DNA from: Wenzhouxiangella sp.
Lineage (GTDB): Bacteria; Pseudomonadota; Gammaproteobacteria; Xanthomonadales; Wenzhouxiangellaceae
Reading direction: 5' to 3'
NCBI GenBank assembly: GCA_007127425.1
Contig: SKZJ01000040.1
Coordinates: forward strand, 1 to 6,400
Length of the DNA: 6,400 bases
Each line of letters starts with the position of its first letter. The first letter of the stretch is position 1. Under the pieces are notes generated by a model. The model had not been told where the DNA came from. It worked only from the letters and a program-made list of their open reading frames with translations, and searched no databases. Positions 1 to 6,400 of the stretch are shown here, piece by piece. Position numbers and translations under genes: made by a program.

Positions 1-1218
1 ATCCACGATCCGCGTGAAGGACGGTTGATGATTGCCGAACTGGCCGACGGTATACATCGCGACATCACGCTGGGATATCGCGGGCATGTCCGGGACTTCG
101 CCTGGGAGGATTCAGACCACCTGCTCTACATCGGGCATGTCGGCGTGCACTCCGAGCTGGCACGAATCGGTCGTCGCGGTCACCGCCTCGAAGTCATCCG
201 TGATGCACGACGGCCCCTGCTGCAGTCGATTGACCTTGCCGGTGACACGCTGGCGATGATCGCCGACGCCCCGCATCATCCCGCCGAACTGTACGTCATG
301 GAAGACGACAGGCCCGTACGCTGGACCGACAGCAATCCCTGGCTGAGCGATGTCAGGCTGGCCAGGCAGGAGGTCGTCACCTATACCGCCCGCGACGGAC
401 TGGAACTCGAAGGCATCCTCGTCCATCCCCTCGACGGCCGCGGTCGATCCGTACCGACCATTTTTGCCATCCACGGCGGCCCGGAGTCACACGACTCCGA
501 CGGCTGGTTGACCGATTACGCCAGGCCCGCCCAGGTGGCCGCTGCCCGCGGCTACGCGATGTTCTTTCCCAACTACCGGGGCAGCACCGGACGCGGGGTG
601 GAATTCTCGAAACTCGGACAGGGCGCACCGGGCGGCGCGGAGTTCAACGATATCCTCGATGCACGCAACCAGTTGGTCGAAGTCGGTGTGGCCCAGGAAG
701 GGCGCATCGGTATCACCGGACGCTCCTACGGCGGTTACGCTGCAGCCTGGGCCGCCACCGCCCAGACCGAGTATTTCGATGCCAGCGTGGTCGCGGTCGG
801 TGCTGCCGAGAACATTTCCAAGTTCGGGACCTCCGACATCACCCACGAACTCTACCTCGTGCACCTGCGTGAGTGGCCGTGGGAAAACTGGGAGATGTAC
901 CTCGAGTCCAGCCCGATCTTCTACGCCGACCAATCACGCACACCCACACTGATTCTGCACGGCGAGCAGGACGCTCGCGTGCACGTCTCGCAGGGCATCA
1001 TCCTGTATCGATATCTCAAACTGGCCGGTCAGGCCCCGGTGCGACTGGTGACCTACCCGGATGAAGGCCACGGCACCCAGGCTGCGGCCGCACGACGAGA
1101 CTACAGCCTGCGCCTGATGCGCTGGATGGATCACTTCCTGCGCGAGGGCGCAACGGAATCGCCACCCTACCGCCTCGATCACTCGGCCTGGATCGAGGCC
1201 GATGACGACCGGGAATAG
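1..1218 (+). CDS. S9 family (prolyl oligopeptidase-like) serine peptidase, 5'-truncated by window edge
   Basis: The reading frame is already open at base 1 and ends at TAG 1216-1218, so this is the C-terminal ~405 residues of a longer protein. A TTG at 25 and ATG at 28 are in frame but probably internal. The first ~110 residues look like the end of the beta-propeller typical of S9 peptidases. The rest is an alpha/beta-hydrolase domain. Visible motifs are HGGP at nt 472-483 (oxyanion region), NYRGSTGRG, and the nucleophile elbow GRSYGG with the catalytic Ser codon at nt 724. The likely triad partners are Asp (HGEQDARV, codon 970) and His (DEGHG, codon 1069). Ser-Asp-His spacing of 82 and 33 residues fits S9 enzymes. 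The family cleaves short peptides, often after Pro, or removes acylated or dipeptidyl N-termini. The exact specificity and the presence of a signal peptide cannot be judged without the N-terminus. The C-terminus appears complete and the enzyme should be active. Confidence 0.9.
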   Translation: MHDPREGRLMIAELADGIHRDITLGYRGHVRDFAWEDSDHLLYIGHVGVHSELARIGRRGHRLEVIRDARRPLLQSIDLAGDTLAMIADAPHHPAELYVMEDDRPVRWTDSNPWLSDVRLARQEVVTYTARDGLELEGILVHPLDGRGRSVPTIFAIHGGPESHDSDGWLTDYARPAQVAAARGYAMFFPNYRGSTGRGVEFSKLGQGAPGGAEFNDILDARNQLVEVGVAQEGRIGITGRSYGGYAAAWAATAQTEYFDASVVAVGAAENISKFGTSDITHELYLVHLREWPWENWEMYLESSPIFYADQSRTPTLILHGEQDARVHVSQGIILYRYLKLAGQAPVRLVTYPDEGHGTQAAAARRDYSLRLMRWMDHFLREGATESPPYRLDHSAWIEADDDRE

Positions 1219-1310
1219 AAACCGGGTGGAACATTCTGCTATCTTGTCGACAGCAGCAATGGGGGGCTCGGTCGGCATGCCGCATCCATCCACGATGACG
1301 TTGAGGTGAC
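1219..1310 (+). promoter_or_regulatory. Leader of the kinase gene: possible weak promoter plus a good ribosome binding site
   Basis: This 92-base gap separates the peptidase stop from the kinase start. GAGGTGA at 1303-1309 is a strong Shine-Dalgarno match just ahead of ATG 1311 and settles that start. TGCTATCTT at 1237-1245 resembles an extended -10 element (TGn plus TATCTT), but I see no convincing -35 box. A perfect 10-base palindrome, CGGCATGCCG, lies at 1273-1282; it could be an operator half or chance. No Rho-independent terminator with a T tract follows the peptidase gene, so read-through from the peptidase into the kinase is possible. The ribosome site is well supported; the promoter is speculative. 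Confidence 0.35.
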
Positions 1311-3029
1311 ATGGAGCGTCTAGGTCGTTACCAGATCGAGCGAGAACTCGGCCGCGGGTCGATGTCCATCGTTTATGAAGCGTTCGACCCGCACATCAAT
1401 CGACGACTGGCCGTCAAGGTGCTGCGAGAGCGCTATGCACGTGACGTGAAAAGCCGTCAGCGCTTCCTGCGCGAGGCGCGTTCGGCCGGCGGCCTGAGCC
1501 ACCCCAATATTGTCACCGTGTTCGATGTCGGGCAGTTCGAAGGTCTGCCCTACATGGTCATGGAAAGACTCCAGGGAGAAAGCCTGGAAGAATTCCTCGC
1601 CGCCGGCAACAGTCTCGATGCCCGGCAGGTCATCGAGATCGGCATCCAGCTCGCCAGCGCACTGCACTATGCGCACGAACGGGGGGTCATCCACCGCGAC
1701 GTCAAGCCGTCGAACATTTATTTCAATCCGGAATCGGGGTTGATCAAACTGGTCGACTTCGGTATCGCCGCAATTGATCGACGGATACGGGAGGGCAAAG
1801 CCGCCGACGACGACATCATTGTCGGCACGCCGCGTTACATGGCGCCGGAGCAGTTGCAGGGCGATCCCCCGGACCACCGCTCCGATCTCTACAGCATGGG
1901 CATCGTGCTCTACCGCCTGTTGTCGGGAACGCTCCCATTCAACGGCGAACCACTGTCGGTATTGATTCGCCAGGTGGTCAACGAGCCGCCACCGCGACTG
2001 ATTCCCGAACACGACAAGACACCGGTGGAGTTGATCGAGCTGGTCTCAAGGCTCACCGCCAAGCAGCCCGGTGCGCGCTACAGCGACGGCGCCCAGGTGC
2101 TGGAAGAGCTGCAGGAAATCCGGGCCGATCTCGACCGCGGACTGCTCAAGCAGGCACACCCCACATCACCGGACTGGCGCTGGCCGGTGTTCCTGAGCCT
2201 CGGGCTGGCACTGATACTGGGCGTCGGCCTGACATGGATTTACCACAGTCAAAGCGCAGCGATGACCGAAACGACATACGGCTACGGCGATGCATTGTCG
2301 AGCGTTATCGCTCGTGAGACGGCCTTTGCCCTAATGGCGGAGGATGCAACCGCGCTGGGCCATCTCGTTTCCGATTTCTCGGTCAACCCACGTGTCACAC
2401 ACCTGCATGTCAGCGATCGGGACGGGCAAATCCAGGCCAGCACCAACCCGTTTCTTCAGGGTGAGGCGGCACCGGAAGCCGACGGCGCACTCATCGAGCG
2501 CGCTCACGGTGGCGTACGGGTAGTCAACATGAATAGCGGACACCTCGAGTTCCAGACCCCGGTGCGTTACCAGGCCCACCGCATCGGACAGGTGCAGCTC
2601 GGGATCGACGGCAGCCAGCTACAGGCCGCCGCTCGCACCACGTTGACCATGCTGGTCGTGGTTTTTCTCGTGACGGTACTGCTCGGCGCCATCGGGTTTA
2701 CCTGGGTGGCGAGATGGCAGCAACGCTCGATCCAGCGCGTCGCCTGGGGATTGCAGCGCATCGCCCGGGGCCATTACGACTTCAGGCTGGACGATGATCG
2801 GCAGGACGCCCTGACCCTGGTTTTCAGACGTTTCAACGACATGGCCGCGCGCCTGGAAGAACGCCACGGCCACGAACGGCTCAGTCGCGCCCGGCCGCTA
2901 CCCGTGGTGCGGGATGACACATTGGAGACCGGCATCGACGCCACCGCGGAGATGACGCCGGAAAAGAAACCGGTTCAGTTGCGCAGTATTGCCAGCGCTC
3001 TGCCGACGCAGACAGACGACGAGTCATAA
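1311..3029 (+). CDS. Transmembrane Ser/Thr protein kinase with extracytoplasmic sensor and C-terminal HAMP-like domain
   Basis: This 572-residue Hanks-type (eukaryotic-like) kinase should phosphorylate Ser/Thr on cytoplasmic proteins. The kinase domain spans about residues 7-270: nucleotide loop GRGSMSIV (14-21), ATP-anchoring Lys36 in AVKV, helix-C Glu55, catalytic HRDVKPSN (Asp130, Lys132, Asn135), DFG (149-151), GTPRYMAPE (172-180) and Arg256. All core catalytic residues are present. A first membrane helix (about 290-311) leads to a ~130-residue extracytoplasmic region (about 312-441) that reads like a small PAS/Cache-type sensor (HVSDRDGQIQAST). A second helix (about 442-466) is followed by a HAMP-like segment (about 467-520, with RGHYDFRL as connector) and a Thr/Ser-containing tail. 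Oddities are Ser19 where the third loop Gly is usual, an activation loop with no Ser/Thr before Thr173, and no proline in the first HAMP helix. Its TAA overlaps the 3' end of the convergent lipoprotein gene. Substrates and signal are unknown. Confidence 0.93.
   Translation: MERLGRYQIERELGRGSMSIVYEAFDPHINRRLAVKVLRERYARDVKSRQRFLREARSAGGLSHPNIVTVFDVGQFEGLPYMVMERLQGESLEEFLAAGNSLDARQVIEIGIQLASALHYAHERGVIHRDVKPSNIYFNPESGLIKLVDFGIAAIDRRIREGKAADDDIIVGTPRYMAPEQLQGDPPDHRSDLYSMGIVLYRLLSGTLPFNGEPLSVLIRQVVNEPPPRLIPEHDKTPVELIELVSRLTAKQPGARYSDGAQVLEELQEIRADLDRGLLKQAHPTSPDWRWPVFLSLGLALILGVGLTWIYHSQSAAMTETTYGYGDALSSVIARETAFALMAEDATALGHLVSDFSVNPRVTHLHVSDRDGQIQASTNPFLQGEAAPEADGALIERAHGGVRVVNMNSGHLEFQTPVRYQAHRIGQVQLGIDGSQLQAAARTTLTMLVVVFLVTVLLGAIGFTWVARWQQRSIQRVAWGLQRIARGHYDFRLDDDRQDALTLVFRRFNDMAARLEERHGHERLSRARPLPVVRDDTLETGIDATAEMTPEKKPVQLRSIASALPTQTDDES
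3024..3029. other. Convergent 3' overlap: one hexamer, TCATAA, carries both stop codons
   Basis: The kinase gene stops with TAA at 3027-3029. The lipoprotein gene on the opposite strand stops with TGA, read from TCA at 3024-3026. The genes therefore overlap tail to tail by 6 bases with no intergenic space, so any terminator must lie inside the opposing coding region. I see no hairpin with a T tract at this junction on either strand. Each transcript probably runs into the other, giving complementary 3' ends. Confidence 0.9.
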
Positions 3030-4073
3030 CTCCTCGAGCCGCCGCTGCACCTCGCGTGCCCGCTCCAGGTAAACTTGCGCCGGCTCGAAATCCGGGTCGA
3101 ACTCGAGTACCCGCTCCCAGTAGGCAACCGCATCGCCCACCTCATGCGCCCGCCAGGCCTTGAGTGCCAGCTCATGGTAGCGGTCGACCAGAACCAGCGT
3201 GGAGGCTTCCAGGGCGCTTGCCGCGACGGCCAGGTCTGGATCGAGTTCCAGTGCCCTGAGCAGCCATTCACGCTCGGCCTGCCGATCATTGGCGGCGGCC
3301 GCCTGCCCGGCTTCGCCCAAGGCAATGTGGGCGTCAATCCGGTCACGCTGGCGCGCGAAAGCCGCATCTTCGGCCAAGGATGCTTGCCAGGACTCCAGCC
3401 GGTCCAGCGTTGCCCCGGCCTGGTCGATTCGCCCCTCGGCGAGATGGCGGCCGGTGACGTCCACTGCCGAGCGCGCCAGCAGGGATTGTTCACGCTCGTC
3501 CAACTCACCGTCACGGGTGATGCTCATCATCAGGGAAATGGCCTGCTCAGGGTCACCCTCGGCCAACAGAGACTCGGCGACCGACACCGCACTCTCGCCC
3601 TCCTCGACCGGGCTCTCGACCGTCACCGGAACCCTGAGCACCGCACCCGGACGCAGCAGACGCGGCTGCTCGATGTTATTCAGTCGGGCAAGTGCCACAA
3701 ACAGCATGCCGTCACCGGCATGGCGTTCAGCGATTTCTGAAAGTGTATCGCCAGGTTCGACCACCACCTGCATGAACTTGTTGCCCAGCAGCGACTCCGG
3801 TTCCTCGTGAAGTTGCCTAAGCAATCGGACGGCCAGCCGATGGCCCGGGTTGTCGTCGACAAGTTCGGTCAGCAACATTTCGGCACGCTCGATCTCGCCG
3901 TCCTGCAGGTGAGCGATCGCCCTTGGCAGGCGTCCGAGCATATCGGTCGGGGTCTCAGCCTCTTCCGTCCTCTCGGTTTCAGGCACTTCCTCCGCCTCCC
4001 AGCGTTGCTCCAATACCTGACAGGCCGAGATGAGGAACGTCAACAACAAGAGCGACGGAATGCGGAGACTCAT
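3024..4073 (-). CDS. LysM-domain lipoprotein with TPR-like repeats
   Basis: This 349-residue protein starts with a short lipoprotein signal peptide: Arg4, a hydrophobic stretch, then lipobox ISAC with Cys18 as the lipidated residue. Gln at +2 rather than Asp favours the outer membrane under the E. coli sorting rule. An acidic, Glu-rich linker follows (about 22-45). Residues 46-90 look like a TPR-type helical pair. Residues about 101-150 form a LysM domain (VVVEPGDTLSEIAERH, then LNNI and LRPGAVLRVP), a fold that binds peptidoglycan GlcNAc. Further Ala/Glu/Leu-rich helical repeats run from about 162 to 345, the last ones TPR-like (AVAYWERVLEFDPDFEPA). The likely role is a periplasmic scaffold attached to outer membrane and peptidoglycan; no catalytic motif is seen. 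ATG 4073 is the start that gives the intact signal peptide; a weak GGAA lies 9 bases upstream. It stands alone on this strand, divergent from purB and convergent with the kinase. I cannot assign a named family beyond the domains. Confidence 0.88.
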   Translation of the reverse strand: MSLRIPSLLLLTFLISACQVLEQRWEAEEVPETERTEEAETPTDMLGRLPRAIAHLQDGEIERAEMLLTELVDDNPGHRLAVRLLRQLHEEPESLLGNKFMQVVVEPGDTLSEIAERHAGDGMLFVALARLNNIEQPRLLRPGAVLRVPVTVESPVEEGESAVSVAESLLAEGDPEQAISLMMSITRDGELDEREQSLLARSAVDVTGRHLAEGRIDQAGATLDRLESWQASLAEDAAFARQRDRIDAHIALGEAGQAAAANDRQAEREWLLRALELDPDLAVAASALEASTLVLVDRYHELALKAWRAHEVGDAVAYWERVLEFDPDFEPAQVYLERAREVQRRLEEL

Positions 4074-4215
4074 GAATCAGGGTTCCGGGCATTGATGATG
4101 GGACGGCATGGCAGTGTAACCAATCGGGGGACAGATGGCAGCCGCCAAACCGGCCTTCCCGGCCCGGCTGGGTTAAAATGGCGGGCTTAGTTTCCACCGC
4201 TTTGCCAAGGACATC
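4074..4215. promoter_or_regulatory. Divergent intergenic region between the lipoprotein gene and purB
   Basis: These 142 bases must hold promoters for both directions unless transcription comes from elsewhere. For purB, TAAAAT at 4174-4179 matches the -10 consensus at 5 of 6 bases and lies about 37 bases before the start, but no good -35 is seen 16-18 bases upstream. For the lipoprotein gene, a weak TACACT can be read on the minus strand at 4118-4113, about 40 bases before its ATG. A GC-rich inverted repeat (GGCC at 4152-4155 and 4161-4164, 5-base loop) overlaps the region where the purB -35 would be. No E. coli-like PurR operator is apparent. All boxes are by-eye candidates. Confidence 0.35.
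4207..4211 (+). promoter_or_regulatory. purB ribosome binding site
   Basis: AAGGA lies 4 bases ahead of ATG 4216, a usual though short spacing. It supports this start, which gives an N-terminus (ALTALSPLDGRY) like that of E. coli PurB. Confidence 0.7.
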
Positions 4216-5595
4216 ATGGACGCATCCGCCCTGACCGCTCTCTCTCCACTCGACGGCCGCTACGGCGGGCGCCTGACCGGACTTCGCGATTTGTGCTCCG
4301 AAGCCGGCCTGATTCGCCATCGCGTCATCGTCGAGATCGCATGGTTCAAGGCACTGGCCGCGCACCCGGACTTTCCTGCACTGCCCGCGCTGGACGCCGA
4401 GGAGCACCGTTTCCTCGATCGGTTGGCCGAGTCCTTCGGCCAGGACGATGCCGCGGCCATCAAGAAGATCGAGGCCACCACGAACCACGACGTCAAGGCG
4501 GTCGAGTACTGGCTCAAGCAGCGCCTGGCCGAGCGCCCGGGCCTGGCACCGTACACCGAATTCGTGCATTTCGCCTGCACTTCCGAGGACATCAATAACC
4601 TGTCCTGGGCACTCATCATTCGCCGAGCGGTGATCGAACAGCTCGATCCGCTGCTGGCACGTCTCGACGAACGCCTGCAGGGACTCGCCATCGACCATGC
4701 CGAATTGCCCATGCTCTCGCGAACCCACGGTCAGACCGCTTCGCCGACCACTCTGGGCAAGGAAATGGCCAATGTCGTCTTTCGCCTGCGCCGCCAGCGC
4801 CGACTGCTCGACCAGGTTGAAATCACCGGCAAGATCAACGGCGCGGTGGGCAATTTCAACGCCCACTTCTCCGCCTGCCCGACGCTCGACTGGCCGGCCC
4901 TGTCACGCCAGGTCGTCGAGGATCTGGGGCTGGTCTGGAACCCCTACACCACCCAGATCGAACCGCACGACATGATCGCCGAGGTGGCGCACTCGCTGAT
5001 GCGCATCAACACGGTGCTGCTCGATTTCGCCCGCGATGCCTGGGGTTACGTCTCTATGGGGTATTTCCGGCAGAAGCTGGTCGAGGGCGAGATCGGCTCA
5101 TCGACCATGCCGCACAAGGTCAACCCGATCGATTTCGAAAACGGCGAAGGCAACCTCGGCCTGGCCAACGCCCTGCTCGACCACCTCGGTGCCAAGCTGC
5201 CGGTGTCGCGATTCCAGCGCGACCTGACCGATTCCACCGTCCAGCGTTCGCTGGGTTCGGCCTTCGGCTACTGTTCGCTGGCCTGGCAGTCCATCCTCCG
5301 CGGGCTCGACCGCATTGCGCCGAACCCCGAACGCCTGGCCGAGGATCTCGACGAGGCCTGGGAAGTGCTGGCCGAGCCCGTGCAGACCGTCATGCGGCTG
5401 CATGGCGTCCCCGAGCCCTACGAAAAACTCAAGGCACTGACCCGCGGCCGTGGCATCGATCGCGAGCGCATTCGCGAGTTCATCCGCACGCTCGACATCC
5501 CCGAGGCCGACCGCGACCGCCTGCTCGCAATGACGCCCGCCAGCTACACCGGCAATGCCGCCGACATGGCCCGGGATATCGTGAAGTACACATGA
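4216..5595 (+). CDS. purB: Adenylosuccinate lyase
   Basis: PurB is a cytoplasmic homotetramer that releases fumarate in two purine steps: SAICAR to AICAR, and adenylosuccinate to AMP. The 459 residues match the E. coli-type enzyme (456) in length and motifs. The N-terminus has SPLDGRY (10-16). ATTNHDVKAVEYW (87-99) and FACTSEDINN (119-128) are substrate-binding segments. SRTHGQTASPTTLGKE contains the general-acid His171. The fumarase/aspartase superfamily signature GSSTMPHKVNP (294-304) contains the catalytic Ser295 on the flexible loop. Both catalytic residues have the E. coli numbers, which suggests no indel before them. RFQRDLTDSTVQRS (332-345) is also typical. The gene has an AAGGA ribosome site, a possible promoter in the 142-base gap upstream, and overlaps the following oxygenase gene by 4 bases. 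Nothing in it appears broken. Confidence 0.98.
   Translation: MDASALTALSPLDGRYGGRLTGLRDLCSEAGLIRHRVIVEIAWFKALAAHPDFPALPALDAEEHRFLDRLAESFGQDDAAAIKKIEATTNHDVKAVEYWLKQRLAERPGLAPYTEFVHFACTSEDINNLSWALIIRRAVIEQLDPLLARLDERLQGLAIDHAELPMLSRTHGQTASPTTLGKEMANVVFRLRRQRRLLDQVEITGKINGAVGNFNAHFSACPTLDWPALSRQVVEDLGLVWNPYTTQIEPHDMIAEVAHSLMRINTVLLDFARDAWGYVSMGYFRQKLVEGEIGSSTMPHKVNPIDFENGEGNLGLANALLDHLGAKLPVSRFQRDLTDSTVQRSLGSAFGYCSLAWQSILRGLDRIAPNPERLAEDLDEAWEVLAEPVQTVMRLHGVPEPYEKLKALTRGRGIDRERIREFIRTLDIPEADRDRLLAMTPASYTGNAADMARDIVKYT
5592..5595 (+). other. ATGA start-stop overlap of purB and the oxygenase gene
   Basis: The oxygenase ATG (5592-5594) overlaps the purB TGA (5593-5595). The upstream purB bases offer only a weak GAAG (5583-5586) as ribosome site, so initiation probably depends on ribosomes finishing purB. 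This implies one transcript and coupled translation. Confidence 0.85.
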
Positions 5596-6400
5596 AACCG
5601 GTCGAGCGTCTCGACCCGTTCGATGCCGATCGATTCCTGGATGAGTTCTGGCAGCGCCGGCCCTGCGTAATCGGTGGCTGGCTGACGCCTGAGCCGCTGT
5701 CTCTTGCCGAGTTGCTTGAAACGGCCGAACTTCAGGGGTTGCCCACGCGTCTTGTCAGGGGGGACCAGGAGCGTGCCGACTGGTCGCTGCTGCACGGCCC
5801 GCTCGATGACAGCGACCTGCCGGGTGACGGAAAGGACTGGACCGTGCTGGTGCAGGAAGTGGACAAGGCCAGCCGCAAGGTCGAAACCGTCCTCGATGCT
5901 TACCGGCAGTTCCTCCCCGACTGGATGCTCGACGACATCATGATCTCCCACGCCATGCCCGGCGGTTCGGTGGGCGCGCACGTCGATGCCTACGATGTTT
6001 TTCTTCTCCAGGCCGCCGGCACCCGTCGCTGGCAACTGGCCCGGGACTTCGATTCCGCACTCGACCGGCGCTTCGAGATGGCCTTGCTGGAGAACTGGCA
6101 GCCACAGACGGAGCTGCTGGTCGCTCCCGGCGAAATGCTCTACCTCCCGCCTGGCATCGCCCATCACGGCGTGGCCACCGACGAATGCCAGACCTGGTCG
6201 GTCGGCCTCAGAACCCCATCCGGCCCCGAGCTGATGTTCTTCCTCGCCGAATCGCTGGCCATGCGCGAGACTGCCGGCGGGCGGCTGCAGGTCGCTCGTC
6301 CCGATCCGCAGGCACCGGCACGCGTGACCCCGGCACTGGCCCGACAGGCACGGGATTTGATGAAAGCGGCACTGGAACTGAAGGATGCCGATCTGGAAAT
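5592..6400 (+). CDS. roxA: JmjC/cupin-type 2-oxoglutarate oxygenase, YcfD/RoxA-like ribosomal protein L16 arginine hydroxylase, 3'-truncated by window edge
   Basis: The frame runs from ATG 5592 through the window end without a stop, giving 269 complete codons of an enzyme that is about 370-390 residues in the YcfD family. E. coli YcfD uses Fe(II), O2 and 2-oxoglutarate to hydroxylate an arginine of ribosomal protein L16. The N-terminus shows the family's FWQRRPCVI (19-27). The JmjC core has the iron-binding HxD in AHVDAYDVFLLQ (His130, Asp132), then GTRRWQLA (143-150) with an Arg in the region that contacts 2-oxoglutarate. The third ligand is most likely His191 in LPPGIAHHG, by comparison with the family's PPGFPH. 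SVGLRTPS (203-210) is also characteristic. The missing part is the C-terminal winged-helix region involved in dimer and substrate contacts. A purB-roxA order is familiar in gammaproteobacteria. Substrate assignment to L16 rests on family resemblance. Confidence 0.9.
   Translation, partial: MKPVERLDPFDADRFLDEFWQRRPCVIGGWLTPEPLSLAELLETAELQGLPTRLVRGDQERADWSLLHGPLDDSDLPGDGKDWTVLVQEVDKASRKVETVLDAYRQFLPDWMLDDIMISHAMPGGSVGAHVDAYDVFLLQAAGTRRWQLARDFDSALDRRFEMALLENWQPQTELLVAPGEMLYLPPGIAHHGVATDECQTWSVGLRTPSGPELMFFLAESLAMRETAGGRLQVARPDPQAPARVTPALARQARDLMKAALELKDADLE

Noticed and set aside
25..30. TTG 25 / ATG 28 as the true start of the peptidase
   Set aside because: The frame is open to base 1, there is no ribosome site ahead of these codons, and S9 enzymes carry a much longer N-terminal propeller, so the gene most likely begins upstream of the window.
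1320..2012. 230-codon open frame on the minus strand inside the kinase domain region
   Set aside because: The plus strand encodes the complete kinase motif set here; the antisense translation has no family features and no visible ribosome site.
3075..3810. Plus-strand open frames of 200-220 codons opposite the LysM lipoprotein gene
   Set aside because: The minus-strand frame has a lipobox, LysM motif and TPR-like repeats. The plus-strand translations are low-complexity shadows.
4152..4164. GC-rich inverted repeat GGCC-5-GGCC upstream of purB as a terminator or riboswitch
   Set aside because: The stem is only 4 bp, no T tract follows, and no larger conserved RNA fold is apparent. Chance is likely in a GC-rich spacer.
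3979..4866. 295-codon open frame on the minus strand opposite purB and the lipoprotein start region
   Set aside because: It lies antisense to purB, whose function is certain, and its translation shows no recognisable domain. Long antisense frames are common opposite high-GC coding sequence.

Overview
The window is an ordinary-looking piece of a high-GC bacterial chromosome (GC roughly in the low-to-mid 60s percent, judged by eye). It carries five protein genes packed almost end to end, with no mobile element, RNA gene or CRISPR array that I can see. An E. coli-type purB (catalytic residues at the same numbers as in E. coli) followed directly by a YcfD/RoxA-type JmjC ribosomal oxygenase points to a gammaproteobacterium. 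The eukaryotic-like kinase and the S9 peptidase would fit a lineage near the Xanthomonadales or Chromatiales, but that finer placement is only inference.

Layout: (1) 1-1218, + strand, the C-terminal part of an S9 (prolyl oligopeptidase-like) serine peptidase whose N-terminus lies outside the window. (2) 1311-3029, + strand, a transmembrane Ser/Thr protein kinase: N-terminal cytoplasmic kinase domain, first membrane helix, extracytoplasmic sensor, second membrane helix, C-terminal HAMP-like domain. (3) 3024-4073, - strand, an outer-membrane-type lipoprotein with a central LysM domain between TPR-like helical repeats. It converges on the kinase gene and the two overlap by 6 bp. (4) 4216-5595, + strand, purB, adenylosuccinate lyase. 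(5) 5592 to the window end, + strand, the start of a RoxA/YcfD-like 2-oxoglutarate oxygenase, overlapping purB by 4 bp (ATGA).

Two functional themes are visible. purB and the oxygenase form a translationally coupled housekeeping pair (purine synthesis, ribosomal protein hydroxylation). The kinase and LysM lipoprotein are both envelope-associated and share a 3' border, which makes a functional link conceivable but does not show one. The most unusual item is the kinase: sensor and HAMP lie C-terminal to the catalytic domain, the activation loop has no Ser/Thr ahead of the P+1 threonine, and the third glycine of the nucleotide loop is replaced. I do not see a convincing undescribed multi-gene system here.
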